Notes under the pieces: model-generated
What the model saw: only the letters and a program-made list of their open reading frames with translations
Databases searched by the model: none
Told to the model about the DNA's origin: nothing
NCBI GenBank assembly: GCA_003427395.1
Contig: BFEA01000439.1
Location: forward strand, 1,137,089-1,174,218
DNA from: Chara braunii
Taxonomy: Eukaryota; Streptophyta; Charophyceae; Charales; Characeae
Length of the DNA stretch: 37,130 bases
Direction of reading: 5' to 3'
Program-made: the position numbers and the translations under genes
In this document: positions 1-10,239 of the stretch, one piece after another
Position numbering within the stretch: position 1 is the first letter of the stretch
Layout: every line of letters begins with the position of its first letter

Positions 1-198
1 TCATCAACGTGGCGAGCCTTGCACGTGAGAGGCACAGTGGAGGTGGAGTTCAAAGAAGAATGAGAAATTTAATGGTTTCAATCTGCCCTTGTTTTTTCTT
101 TTTGTTTTTGTTTTTCTTTTTATTTTTGCATGTTATCACTGTGCCCATTTTTTGCTTTTATTCTTTGTTCCGCAAAGTGCGCTCTTTTAGTTTGTAGT
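1..198 (+). repeat. Left arm of a long imperfect inverted repeat
   Basis: This stretch reappears as its reverse complement at about 560-708. The matching blocks come in the same order: GAGCCTTG, AGAGGCACAGT, an A/T-rich tract, a TTCA-TGC block, TTTTTGCAT or GCATTTTT, then GCAAAGTGC and CTCTTTTAGTT. By eye the arms agree at roughly three quarters of positions with small indels. The arm runs to the window edge, so its true start may lie outside. No protein is recognised in it. Confidence 0.6.
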
Positions 199-206
199 GA
201 TGTGAC

Positions 207-258
207 AAGAGAGAGAGAGAGAGAGAGAGAGGAGGGGGGAGGGAGAGAGAGAGAGAAG
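207..258. repeat. (GA)n microsatellite, interrupted
   Basis: A GA dinucleotide run is broken by a short G-rich patch and then resumes as GA. It lies in the spacer between the two inverted-repeat arms. The reading frames through it are low-complexity artefacts. Confidence 0.9.
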
Positions 259-420
259 GTCCTCAATTGATAGATTGTATGACCATGGCTTGTTCATTAC
301 AACTGCACAGGTACCTTCCCAATTACAATATGGGTGGTGCTTTTGACACTGGTTACTGGAAGGGCTGCAACTTCGCAAGGGGTCGATGTGAGCCCACAAC
401 TTGTAAGAATTTTCTCTTTT

Positions 421-533
<113 letters not shown>

Positions 534-559
534 AATATATGTATATGTTGTTACATATC

Positions 560-708
560 CATGAACTAAAAGAGTGCACTTTGCAAAACAAACGATAAAA
601 ATGCACAAGACAAACATGAAGAGCACACTGAACCCATTTTTTTATTCTTCTTCTTTTTTTAATTCCCCGTTTACTGTGCCTCTTATGTACAAGGCTCACC
701 ACGAGTGT
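560..708 (-). repeat. Right arm of the long inverted repeat
   Basis: This is the reverse-complement partner of bases 1-198. The clearest match is GAACTAAAAGAGTGCACTTTGC against GCAAAGTGCGCTCTTTTAGTT at 174-195; TGTGCCTCTT and CAAGGCTC match the outer end of the left arm. The spacer is about 360 bp. A foldback or MITE-like origin is possible, but no target-site duplication can be tested because the left end is off the window. Confidence 0.6.
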
Positions 709-1626
709 GAGCTGCCCGCATCCCCGTGTGCCATAACGACCCACTTGTACGCTGTGAGAAAGAGTCACTGTAAAGGGGAGGGGATAAAACAGAGAAGAGT
801 TTGGAGAAGACAAAGCAAAGGAAGACAAACGGAAAGTAAGGAGTGTGGAAGGTGAAAGCAGAGGAAAGGATAAGAAAAGGCTAAGGAATAAGTATGCCCC
901 TGACGAGAGAGAGGACATATGTTGTACGGATGAGGTGGATGAACACATGGAAGACCTAGCTGAGCATTCTCTCTACAACAATTGCCACAACATCTGGCAT
1001 TGAGCTTGCCCACTATACACTCAACATGAAGGTAGAACGGGCACAACGAAAGACCATGCATTCAGTTAACGCCCATGGTTGTAAAATGGACTTATTGTGT
1101 CCGGATGTGGAGAGTGCTTGCAGTCAGGAATGGAGGGACAGTCCTCTACACACATGGATGCAGAAACCATGTAGTCATAGTGACAGAGTGTTTGTAGTCG
1201 TGCAAAGGAGAGGGTCACAATGTTGGTACATTGTCCTGCTGCAGCACGGGGCCAGAAGAATGATCTTCTACATAAAAGAGATTGCGGATGGTTTGGTGTG
1301 GCAAGAAAACAGCATCATTATGTAAGAAATCACCAACATCAGTCGTGGCATGGACCACTATGCTGTTTTGTCCCACAGTTCCCAATGGCCAGGTCCGTGC
1401 ACAATGCAGGTAGAGATGTAGGTGGAGGATTAAAGTTCATTAAACCACTAACCTGCTTGAGCATTTGTCGTTCAAGTTGGCGGTCCCTCATTGCTACTTG
1501 TAGGACAGCAATGGTAAAGCCTCTTTCCCTGGTATAGTTACAATCCTCTAGGCATAGGCGGAAAAAATCGGCATCAAGCTGAAGGGCAACTGCAAGGAAG
1601 AATGGCGGTGTATGCAATCAGTCCAT

Positions 1627-1842
1627 AAAGATTTGCGGGGATCTCAGGCTAGTGTGCGGGATGCTGGTCAACAATTTGCGGATCATCCAGGAAGTGTTGC
1701 AAGCCCAAAATGTTTTGGGCTGTTTGCTGGTCAGTCACTTGCAGATGATCCATGTGGTCTGCGTATGGTGGGCCAAAACTTTGCGGTTCATCCAAACGAG
1801 CGGGTCAGCCATTTGCAGATCCCCCATATGGTCTACGCTTAA
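1627..1842 (+). repeat. Degenerate tandem repeat with a GQ-x-[FL]-A peptide motif
   Basis: Four imperfect copies of a block resembling GGTCA-x5-TTGCGGATCATCCA begin at about 1666, 1729, 1771 and 1803. In the plus frame the first three read AGQQFADHP, AGQSLADDP and VGQNFAVHP. Their spacings are 63 and 42 bases, both multiples of three; the fourth (32 bases later) is not. This could be a coding exon remnant or just a decaying minisatellite. The peptide motif matches no family I know. Confidence 0.45.
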
Positions 1843-2689
1843 TCTGGGCAAATCATGTTCCGATCCCTCTTTGTCTGGGGCTGCATCCTTAGTATGGACT
1901 GTCCCTGGAATTGGGAGTGTACTCTGGGCAGGGACCGCATCCTATTGTATAGCTTACTCTTGGATATCTAATGCTGAATGGCATAAGCATGGTCCCGTGG
2001 CTGCCTGCAGGCAGATGGACTCTCTTCACGTGGCCTAGGACCAAATATTGTTGTTTGGAATGAAGGAACCGCAATAACTTGTGGAGCAGGCACATAGAGA
2101 ATTAGGGGAAGACAAAGAAACAGGCTGCTGATCCCCGGACAGGCGACGATGCAATGCACGCCGCGGACAATACACAATAAGAGGAGTAGTGGTGTTGCAA
2201 ACTGAAGATGAATATGTCTCTGGCAATGAAGGTGGAACAATTGGAACAATAGGAACCAGAGAGTCTGTTAGCAAGCTAGACTGTGGAGGAGATGGGGGTG
2301 GTATGGAGGAACAGAGCCGTCTGTGGTCAAGCACAGAAAGATATCAGAGGGGGGTGGATTGGGCAAGATTTTGAAATAAAGGACACGAGTGTCGGAGAGA
2401 CTGTGATGTTTTTTGCACTGGAGCTGCAGCAGAGAAAGTTGTAAACTGCAGCAGAGGAAGTTTTAGTGGGAACTGCTGCGTTAACTACTATGAAATTGCA
2501 CACAGGAGTCCCTGGTCGCCCTTGGACTCCACGCCACGACGGTTCACTGCTACGTGTGCAACAACTTTCATGCGGCACCCCGGGTTTGAAAATCGGTGGG
2601 AACCACATCACAAGCATGCCACACCTTCAGGAGTGGTTACAAGGCAGCCATAGCCATTTCAATCATCACGTCCATGAACAAAACTAAGG

Positions 2690-2960
2690 AATAACGACAA
2701 GAAAACAGAAAGGACAAGGAGAAAGAAAGGGAGGAGGTAAGGGGAAAAACGTATACGGGAGGCACTCGAGTGAATCCGGTGAGAAGAAAGGAGAAGTCAA
2801 GAAGGAGACGGGAAAAAGGGTCACAGTGGAGCCGAAAAGTAGTAGGACGATGAGAGAGAGGCAACAGGATAACGGAAAGGGATTGGGAGGAACCGGTGAG
2901 AAATAGAGAATAGTTGAACATGAGTGAAGAAAAAAGGGCACAGTGGAATAGGAAAGGAAA
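2690..2960. repeat. Purine-rich tract with a 117-bp periodicity
   Basis: One strand is almost all A and G. The pair CCGGTGAGA and CACAGTGGA recurs 117 bases later (2776 and 2893 for the first motif, about 2821 and 2938 for the second), which indicates a degenerate duplication. The GGCACAGTGGA motif is also in the left inverted-repeat arm near base 30. The opposite strand gives long Phe/Ser/Leu-rich open frames that look like composition artefacts. Confidence 0.5.
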
Positions 2961-3556
2961 GTAAGGCGACAAGATTCTTTGGGAAAGGCAATTCCTATAT
3001 TCAAGAGGAAAAAGTCAAAATGCACTCGCATTTACACGATTCTACAGTACGCACACTCCGCAGGGCGAATCTACACCTTCATTTCAAGGAAAACCACGAG
3101 TGGGCTGCTTCCTACACTCCGGGCGAGGGCATCGATGGAGGCATTCAATTGGAAGAGGAAGGCAAATACAGCGTGGTGACAAGAGAACCAGCAAAAGGAA
3201 AGTCGAGCGGAAGAGAGGAAAAAAACGGAGACTGCTCCATCGTGATCAACGGAGGAGACAGACTAGGCTAGGAGAACATTCTTTCTCCTAATAACAAGAG
3301 ATAGACTGTCGAAATCCGATACTGTAATAAGTATCATTATTCTTCTGTCGACCTCACTGCTCACAGGTGCCACTCTTATATTGACAGAAGTACCTAACAC
3401 CCCATCCCAACCCCCAAAAACTTACCAAATTAATTATTAATTATTAATATCAAATCTATATTCTTGCATATAACTTTCTTATTCTGGTCCTCGTTCTGGG
3501 CGGACCCAAAAAACAGTCAAACCGAGGCAAAGGCCGAAATTCTGCAGATGTAGCTG

Positions 3557-3847
3557 GAAACTCACATCGCAGACAACATGCCGCCAGGGGCGCAAGCTAT
3601 AGCCTCGATTGCGACCGGACCCAATAAGATAGCACAGAGGGATACGTATATCAGGTTCGACCCAACCAAGGAGGTTGGCCTGAAATGGTTCACTCATGCC
3701 CAATTATTAAACCTGCAGATACTAAGAGTAGGCCACAGTGCTACCTGGATCGAACAAGACGTTCATAAGCGCTTGTGGGCACTTCTTAAGCTGGACTGGG
3801 GGACAGCAGACTGGGAATGGGACCAGCTGCCATGGTCCCGTCTGTAG
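3557..3847 (+). CDS. Small ORF upstream of LINE ORF2, unidentified
   Basis: An open frame follows a TAG at about 3554-3556. Its first ATG is at 3578 and it ends at 3847 (89 residues from that ATG). The protein is Trp-rich near its C-terminus (WALLKLDWG, WEWDQLPW). It sits where a LINE ORF1 would lie, but I see no zinc knuckle, RRM or coiled coil, so it may be an ORF1 remnant or merely 5' leader. It is followed after about 30 bases by the ORF2 remnant. Confidence 0.35.
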   Translation, partial: ETHIADNMPPGAQAIASIATGPNKIAQRDTYIRFDPTKEVGLKWFTHAQLLNLQILRVGHSATWIEQDVHKRLWALLKLDWGTADWEWDQLPWSRL

Positions 3848-3877
3848 TCAAAAGAATCCACAAGGAACAGGGATAAT

Positions 3878-6018
3878 ATGAATAATGCAAGCAAGATTGA
3901 CCCGGTCAGAGCAGTATATGGACACGATCGCATTTGGAATCAATGCAGGAGAGCTGCAGACCTAGACCTGCGGACTCTGAATGTGAATGGCCTAGCCTCA
4001 TGCAAATTTGAGAAACAAGATGCAATCTGGGATTTAATGAGAGGGGTAGGAGGCAGGAACTGGCCGGATATAGTGTGCATCCAGGAAACACACCTGATGG
4101 ACAACCCGGAGCATAACCACACTCACAGAATGGTCTGGCCATACAAAGCCTTCAGGGCCCACGCCCCGAGACCGGGTAGCGTGGGGGTGGCCATCTGGAT
4201 CCCCCAGAATGACGGGCGGACCCAATATACTGGGTGGCCGATCAGGAGGGGGGGCGATGGGTGTCTATCCTCGTAACTTTGGAACTTGAAATCCTATGCA
4301 TAGTATGCGTCTACGCACCAAATATAGTGATCGAGAGGAGGGCCTTCTTTGAGAATCTAAAGACACAAATCCCGGAGGGAGTGCCGGTCATCATAGCAGG
4401 GGACTGCAATGCAGCCCCGGACCGGTGGATGGACAGATGGCGGACGCCCTCTCCCACCCCAGCGTACGTAGAAGAGGATGAGCGGATAATTAATGAATTG
4501 TGTCTTTCACTAAAAATATTTGATTCCTTCCGGAAGTTAAACCCAGATACTAGGTTCTATACATGTCTGCGAAAGACCGGAACTGAGGGTCGGTCAAGAT
4601 CCAGGATCGACTTAATCCTGATCTCGGAAGACGTGGAAGGCGCGCTACTCTTGGCAGCGATCCTACCCGCGAGCGCCTATCTGGGCATTGACCACAAAAT
4701 GTGCACAGTCATTCTATCTTTCCGCAAAAAACCTAATCACGGTTCTGGTTTCTACAAATTTAATACAACCATCCTACAACAGAAAACTTTTCGAAGTTAT
4801 TTAAAGGACTGCTGGACATTTTGGCACACACAAAAACATAACATTCCGTCGGAAACTGATTGGTTCAACAATGGTCTGTTCTACCTAAGGAAAAAATGCC
4901 AAGAATATTCTAAAATATTAGCAGCTAAAAAACACCAACAGGAGATGGAAATTCACCAGAAACTGCAACAACTGGAGCATCAAGGCCTATCAAACAACTC
5001 ACAAAACGACCATGATGGCAGCCAGCCAAAGACCCCCGTGACAGAACTCCCCTTCCACCCCGAGGAATGGCAGTGGACCCCTCCACGAAAATCCAGAACG
5101 GGGGAGAATCGGAAACTGTCCACCTTACCGGTGAAGGCCACATACCGCTTGTTGAGACCGAAGGTGAACATAAAAGAAACCGTGAAAGCTCGGTGGAGGT
5201 CTCACCTGAATGTAGGAATGGATGCAATCCGCCCCATCCGATGGTTCACCGCCACAAGATCTAGGCCAGCAAAGATGGCCTCACTGCAGTGGCAGATCGA
5301 ACACCGCTGCCTACCCACGAATAATTGGCTGATAGAGCGCACACAACTGGAACAGAAGGGACAGGCACTGCCATGGTGCAAATCGTGCCACACTGCGTTC
5401 CCTTCCCGCAGAATCCCGGAAACTATAGAACACATTTTCATGCAGTGCCCAGGGGCGGTCCTTACGTGGCGATGGTGGGACAAAATTTGGACCTTGCTGG
5501 CCACGGATTCCAACTGGCCATGGGATTGGAGGGCCATATTATGTGAAGCATGGTCCTCCCTCACCGACAACACTTTTGAGAACATGTTCAAGACAGGGAG
5601 AAGGGCAGTGGTGTGTGCCCTCTGGAGAAAACGCTGTGTCCATACCATGGAGGGTGTCCGCATAGAGGGGAAAGAGGTTACAGATATGATAGAGCAATAT
5701 ATCCAGCAAGAACTCACGGTACAGTGGCAGAAAGTTAAAAATCAACTTGACTTGTTTCAATCACCACAGGACATAACACATGCAATACACCAATTCTCCG
5801 GGGACTGGTTGGGCAGTGAGGAGGGGGGCTGGATCGCAGGTGTAAGATGGGACGGAAAGCCCACCCAGGCGTGCAACCTGGGGGAATTCAAGAGAGACGG
5901 CATCAGACTTTCCCTACCCTTTCCCGCCTCACAATCTGGCCATGGTAGACATGCAATGGTATGGAGTGGATTGAATGGGCAACGTGGGAGAGGTATAGAG
6001 CAGCCTGGTAGTGGATAG
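3878..6018 (+). pseudogene. LINE ORF2 derivative: endonuclease fused to zf-RVT, RT deleted
   Basis: The N-terminal part (3878 to about 4240) holds the start of an exonuclease-endonuclease-phosphatase fold (LNVNGLAS, DIVCIQETH). A single frameshift at a G-rich run near 4240-4255 moves into an open frame that continues to 6018 (594 codons from its ATG at 4234). That frame contains the rest of the endonuclease: VIIAGDCNAAPD (the usual GDFN has Cys for Phe), SRIDLIL and GIDHKM. About 60 residues later, near 5040, it passes directly into the region preceding the zf-RVT domain. The metal-binding pattern there is WCKSC (about residue 380), then EHIFMQC. All RT motifs, which the related copy at 19683-23020 still has, are missing, yet the reading frame survives the deletion. 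The protein could cut DNA at most; it cannot copy RNA. Confidence 0.85.
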
Positions 6019-6238
6019 CAGGGACAAGGTCGGGCAGATATAGGGCAGGCTAGGACAGCTGTCAGGGCGGCATGGGTAGTCTGGTGGAGGAAGCAGATGG
6101 CCCCCCTGTTTAGTATCAGTCCCTAGTATCAGTCCATAATGGTCTATCTGACGCCCTTTATAAGGGTGAAGAGATACAGAAAGGGTTTTGGCGGACCTGC
6201 ATGCTCACACAAGACCACTTTACTAAGTATAATACAGG

Positions 6239-6382
6239 ATCTGCTCAGTCAATCCCCTGGGTATCAGGGCAATCAATGCTGGCAGACTCCATAGCCATCA
6301 GACTCCATAGCCATCATTTTCATAGGGTCTGCTCAGTCAATCCCCTGTTGTGCAGGGTAATCAATGCTGGCAGACCTCACAC
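6239..6382. repeat. Direct duplication (88-bp period) in the LINE 3' region
   Basis: CTGCTCAGTCAATCCCCTG occurs at 6241 and again at 6329, each followed about 20 bases later by AATCAATGCTGGCAGAC. Between them ACTCCATAGCCATCA is itself doubled (about 6287-6318). Just upstream, near 6110-6140, CTAGTATCAGTCC is doubled. These lie between the stop codon and the poly(A) of the LINE. Confidence 0.75.
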
Positions 6383-6526
6383 TGTTTTTCACCTTCGTAA
6401 GATGTTTTCTTAAGGGACGCTGGACCTGTTTTCCAGCAGGTGATGCTCCCCACTAATAGATGGAGCCTCTCCCCAGGTGTTAGTGGTGTCTGCTCTTACC
6501 AGCAGCACTAACACTGGTGGGGGAGT

Positions 6527-6574
<48 letters not shown>

Positions 6575-6581
6575 CTTATTC

Positions 6582-6940
6582 ATTCATAAAACTGTTATTC
6601 CAACTCATTACACATTTCATTCTATCACTCCGCTACCGTGTTTAGCTCTCACACCCCGCCGTCGCTTCCATTCACCTTCCGTCACCCCATTTACCTGACA
6701 ATGCCTCCCCGGTAGGTCATTTCCCCATGCACTACCTTCCCCAACAAGCTCCATTTTACGCTTCCCCTCCATTCCCACCATTCCACCCACAACTCCTCAC
6801 CTCAAGCGGGGTACGGAAACTCTGCTGGATGTTTTTCCTTTCACGAACTCCAAACTTATATCCCATTATTATCACTATTTTTATTATTGAAATTTTTGTT
6901 ATTATTTTGATTTTAATCATTTTTTATTATTTTATTTATT
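6582..6940. other. A/T-rich spacer between the LINE and the hAT-type element
   Basis: Pyrimidine-rich DNA gives way to a TTATT-rich tract. I see no gene, terminal repeat or structured motif. The TTATTTATTATT stretch forms the left flank of the hAT-type insertion. Confidence 0.6.
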
Positions 6941-6948
6941 ATTAGGAC

Positions 6949-7709
6949 CAGGGTTGCCGGGCCGAACAAAGGGAGGCCCCTAAGTTGACCCCCAAACGTT
7001 GGGGCGTTCGGGTCCCCGTACGGTGCCCGAACCTGAAGGGGTTCAGACCCCGCAAAAAAATATTTTGGCACCTAAATATTATTATTTTTTTCTGAACTTT
7101 TTTTTGTGAGTTCTTTGTGATGTAAGGTATCTCCCTCTTAATTTTAAAGTCATTCTGTTTAGCCAGAAAACAATGAAAAATCGGCAAAGATGGTGGTGTA
7201 AAAACTTGCTTGCCCACTCATTAATTTGTTTTTCCTCTCTTTTCACTTTTTTTTTTCCCTTTATTTCGGGGCATGAAAAAAATTATTATTTTTTCAAACT
7301 TTATTTGTAGATTCTCTATTATGTAAGATACACATCTATAAATTTTCATGGCATTTGTCACAGCCAAAACAAAATGAAAAATCGCCAAAGATGGCGGTGT
7401 CAAAAACGTGCTCGCCCACTCAATAATTTCATTCTCGTTTTATTTTTTCTAATTTTCATTATTATTATTTATTTTTAGTATTTGATTTTTATTTCAAATT
7501 TGGTAAAGAATTTGGATGTACCGTTGAGGCAAATGTTGTTTAGTTTATTCTTCTGCATAACATATATTGTTTTCAGATTTTGTTATTTATTTATTTATTT
7601 ATTTTTGGGTCTGCGTTCGGCCGAACGACCGAACGCATTGAGAGGGGGTGCCAAACGTTCGGGCGTTCGGGTTCGGGCGTTCGGCCCGTCCCGAAGGCCG
7701 GCAACCTTG
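6949..7709. mobile_element. hAT-type non-autonomous DNA element (MITE-like), 761 bp
   Basis: The ends are CAGGGTTGCCGG on the left and CCGGCAACCTTG on the right. They form 12-bp terminal inverted repeats with one mismatch and start with CAG or CAA as hAT elements do. The exact 8-bp target duplication ATTAGGAC flanks it at 6941-6948 and 7710-7717; 8 bp is the hAT signature length. Subterminal DNA is rich in GTTCGG/CCGAAC motifs on both sides, candidates for transposase binding. There is no transposase ORF, so an outside hAT transposase would have mobilised it. Confidence 0.88.
7075..7445. repeat. Internal tandem duplication of about 200 bp inside the hAT-type element
   Basis: The core AATGAAAAATCGGCAAAGAT near 7172 recurs with one change (CGC for CGG) near 7373. 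The surroundings also match: an ATTATT-rich start, GATGTAAG or TATGTAAG, and TGCCCACTCA or CGCCCACTCA followed by an AATTT-type end. The two units have clearly diverged, so the duplication is older than trivial slippage. Confidence 0.75.
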
Positions 7710-7796
7710 ATTAGGACTATTTATACAATTCAACATTAATTACTCTTAATTATTTCATTCATTATCAGATATTGCTCTATTACACGTCAGTACCTT

Positions 7797-7801
<5 letters not shown>

Positions 7802-7830
<29 letters not shown>

Positions 7831-8605
7831 CAGGTCCTTATGGTCCTGGCTCCTTTTCCATTCTGGGGAGCATCAGTCCAGTTCCCATTCCCCCAGCAAG
7901 TCAAGAATGAATACATCAATATGCACGCTCACGCTTCCTTCCGTATGGCCGAAGGACCTCTGACCAACATTGATTGCTCCTTGTAGGAGGATTGACTTTC
8001 AGCTTGCCTGTCCCTTAGCTCCCTCTCAAATTCCATATTGAAAACTGCCAGATACTACAAATACGGCAAGGAGAAGGGAGATAAGCTGCTGATTGGATCC
8101 TGGTCCGCCTCTTATTTGGTACATTCTGCAGCTCACTGAGTGTTTCACCCGACAGCCGACAACCGCTTGCTGAGTGGTTCCCATGGGGTCTCTAATATCC
8201 CTGAGATTTTGTTGTTCGTTCTGGAAGGAGCCCCTCGTTCCTCAGGGGGTAGCTGAATTGTGCCAGTCTTTCCATCTGATTTGTAGGGTGTGAATGTCCG
8301 CTATCTTTCCCTGGACTAGCCACACTCTCCTGAATGCTATCTTTCCGTGTTGTTTGTCCGGGTCCCGCTGAAGTTGAATATTGACCTTCTTCCATTGGCA
8401 CCGGATGTCAGTCTCCATGAGGAGTTTCATTGATGCCGGATGTCAGTCTCCATGAGGAGTTTCATTGATGCCCATACTTGTTCCGACGGCATGCTGGAGT
8501 TGGCAATGGTCCGACTGCACCTCTCCTTCCATATGACCCATAGTGTCACCTTTCTGATTATCCCGAACCAGATGGGCTCCGACTTGTTGAATGGGAGGGG
8601 ATTTT
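7802..8605 (-). mobile_element. 5'-truncated LINE 3' end, antisense, poly(A) read as poly(T)
   Basis: A run of 26 T (7802-7827) is the tail of a minus-strand LINE. The DNA to its right is about 80% similar by eye to the next fragment, starting at AAACAG and running through CTGGGGAGC and CACGCTTCCTTCC. Minus-strand frames near 8240-8430 encode a C-terminal ORF2 remnant that shares RWKDWHNS with the next fragment. The target sequence ACCTTTCCTCTT lies on both sides (7792-7803 and 8607-8618). Frames are broken. Confidence 0.75.
8401..8470. repeat. Perfect 35-bp tandem duplication
   Basis: The unit beginning CCGGATGTCAGTCTCC and ending TTCATTGATG occupies 8401-8435 and is repeated without change at 8436-8470. 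It lies inside the antisense LINE remnant. Because the copies are identical, the duplication is recent or an assembly slip. Confidence 0.9.
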
Positions 8606-8618
8606 AACCTTTCCTCTT

Positions 8619-9310
8619 CTTCTTCTTCTTCTTCTTTTTTTTTTTTTTTTTTTTAAACAGACCCTTATTATCCTGGCTCCATATCCATTCTGGGGAGCGT
8701 CAGTCCGGTTACTATTCCCCCGGCAAGTAAAAATGATTACATCATGAACCCACTCACGCTTCCTTCCATTTGGCTGAAGGAACCCTGACCAGAATTGATT
8801 GCTCCCATTAGGGGGATTGATTGTCAGCTTGCCTTCCCCTGCAATCCCTCTCAGATTCCTCTGTGGGAATCTACCAAGTAAACTTATAAAACAAGGAGGG
8901 TGGAGAACGGCCCGTGAGTTGCTATTTCAAAAACCATTGGTGTCTTGTGGCTCTTGTGCATGTCCTTATGTTGCCTGTGGGTCCTAGGGGCAGCCCGCAG
9001 CTTGTTGTAGTGGGCTTCTCCACCTGGTTTCCGAGTTATGCCAGTCTTTCCAGCGTATGCTGCCATCTCTTAGCTCTGTCACTTTGCCTCCCACCAGCCA
9101 AACTTTGACAAACCTGGAGAGGATAGTATCCTGCCTCCCGTCGTCCTCGGGCAATGTCTGTTTCGTTCTGTGCCACCTGCATAAGATCTCCGCCCGAATC
9201 AGTGTCCTGGTTTCTGCCCAAACCTTTTCTCTTGGCATTGGTAATCCTTCAATGGGCTTCGGACCTCTGGAACTCCCTGTTCACTAAGCCCTTCCCTGAA
9301 CACTCCATCC
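8619..9310 (-). mobile_element. Second antisense LINE 3' end at the same target sequence
   Basis: A CTT-rich run passing into poly(T) (about 8619-8655) is the reversed tail. The body is about 80% similar to the preceding fragment, so it is the same LINE family. A minus-strand frame at 8984-9238 encodes the ORF2 C-terminus, with VKVWLVGGKV and IRWKDWHNS. AACCTTTCCTCTT occurs on both flanks (8606-8618 and 9311-9323), consistent with a 13-bp target duplication. It is 5'-truncated and carries no RT. Confidence 0.75.
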
Positions 9311-9415
9311 AACCTTTCCTCTTTTCTAGTTTTTGCAACATTCATAATTCCTTGTCAAAGACTGTATTCAGGACAGCCCAGAGAATTTCCCTGCTTCATG
9401 CTCTCGGGGAAGTGG

Positions 9416-9612
9416 TAGTAATCCCAACGCAAAGCAGGGTAGGGAAACTCTGCTGACTGCTTGGAATCTCCTTTTTGGCAGCAAATCCCGACCCCAACCG
9501 GGGTAGGGAAACTCTGCCGAAATTTTGGCAGCTCGCAATCACTCAAATTCCTGCTTAGAACCTCCTTTTTGGCAGTAAATCCCAACCTCTAGCAGGGTAG
9601 GGGACCTGCCAA
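9416..9612. repeat. Three degenerate copies of a short tandem block
   Basis: AATCCCAAC or AATCCCGACC followed by GGGTAGGGAAACTCTGC (shorter in the third copy) appears near 9421, 9485 and 9577. GAACCTCCTTTTTGGCAG-like links separate the copies. Spacing is irregular, roughly 65 and 90 bases. No protein is recognised. Confidence 0.6.
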
Positions 9613-9899
9613 AGCTTTACCAATTCAATTAGACTCAGATTCTCTCCAGTTGTCAGTCGATCAACCTTTCCAGTCATGGGGTCCCTCCAATCTCAAGCAA
9701 CTGAATGAAGTTCACAAAATGCAATCCCAAGATCCAGAACACAAAGCGAACAGGATCCGAGTCAGGAAGTCCTGAATCTAATGGTCAAGGAGAAACAGGC
9801 CAAACAAGTGGTCACTTAAGAAGTCCATCTCCTGAATAGCTTATTCCACGACCGCCTTCAATGTCTCAGTGAATCAGTGGTCACCACATCTACCAGCTT

Positions 9900-10239
9900 C
9901 TTGTTAGCCTAGCCTCGAATTTGCCGGACAACTTATCAACCCTCTTGCACAGCGGGTCCAGTTCGTGATGGAGGGCATAGAGCTCATAGCGGAGCTCAGC
10001 AGTGAAACAAACCCTATTTCTAGGGGCCAGGTTGTTATATGGAAACTCGTAACATTGATCATCCTGAGGCTCACCTCTCCTGTCATCACGGTCTCTCGAT
10101 AGCCTTCTCCATCTGTGCCTACAAGATGATGATGTGGATCTCGACCTTCTTCCTCCCCATGTCTAGATCTCTCTTTCGTAAATCGCTGTGGTGATCGGTC
10201 CGATCTCCGCGCTGGTGATTCCTTCCTCCTTGTATCCAT
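9900..10239 (-). pseudogene. Possible LINE ORF1 N-terminal remnant (basic then helical)
   Basis: The minus-strand frame from 10239 starts with a very basic stretch (MDTRRKESPARRSDRSP) and a His-rich patch. A frame change near 10080 continues into an amphipathic segment (ELRYELYALHHELDPL, then CKRVDKLSG) that could form a coiled coil. Basic plus coiled-coil is the shape of many ORF1 proteins, but I see no zinc knuckle or RRM. It could equally be an unrelated gag. The identification is tentative. Confidence 0.3.

Larger units (their letters stand above)
709..3473. other. Unassigned, repeat-rich DNA without a recognisable gene
   Basis: I recognise no conserved domain on either strand. The region contains purine-rich tracts (about 770-870 and 2660-2960), a degenerate coding-like repeat (1627-1842) and short open frames of no known family. 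An open frame at 1026-1325 (+) and one at 1339-1617 (-) have ordinary amino-acid composition but no motif I can name. Host exons cannot be excluded, but I see no evidence for them. Confidence 0.5.
3474..6581 (+). mobile_element. LINE insertion lacking the RT domain, with TSD and poly(A) tail
   Basis: The same 11 bases, CTTTCTTATTC, lie at 3474-3484 and 6571-6581. The element body is 3485-6569 and ends in 39 uninterrupted A residues (6531-6569), the classic product of target-primed reverse transcription. It contains a short unidentified upstream ORF, an ORF2 with endonuclease and zf-RVT domains but no reverse transcriptase, and a 3' region with short tandem duplications. The long pure poly(A) argues for a recent insertion. 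As it has no RT, its own movement must have used an enzyme supplied by another LINE. Confidence 0.9.

Noticed and set aside
6477-6698. 73-codon frame with a poly-Lys run
   Set aside because: The Lys run is the LINE poly(A) tail.
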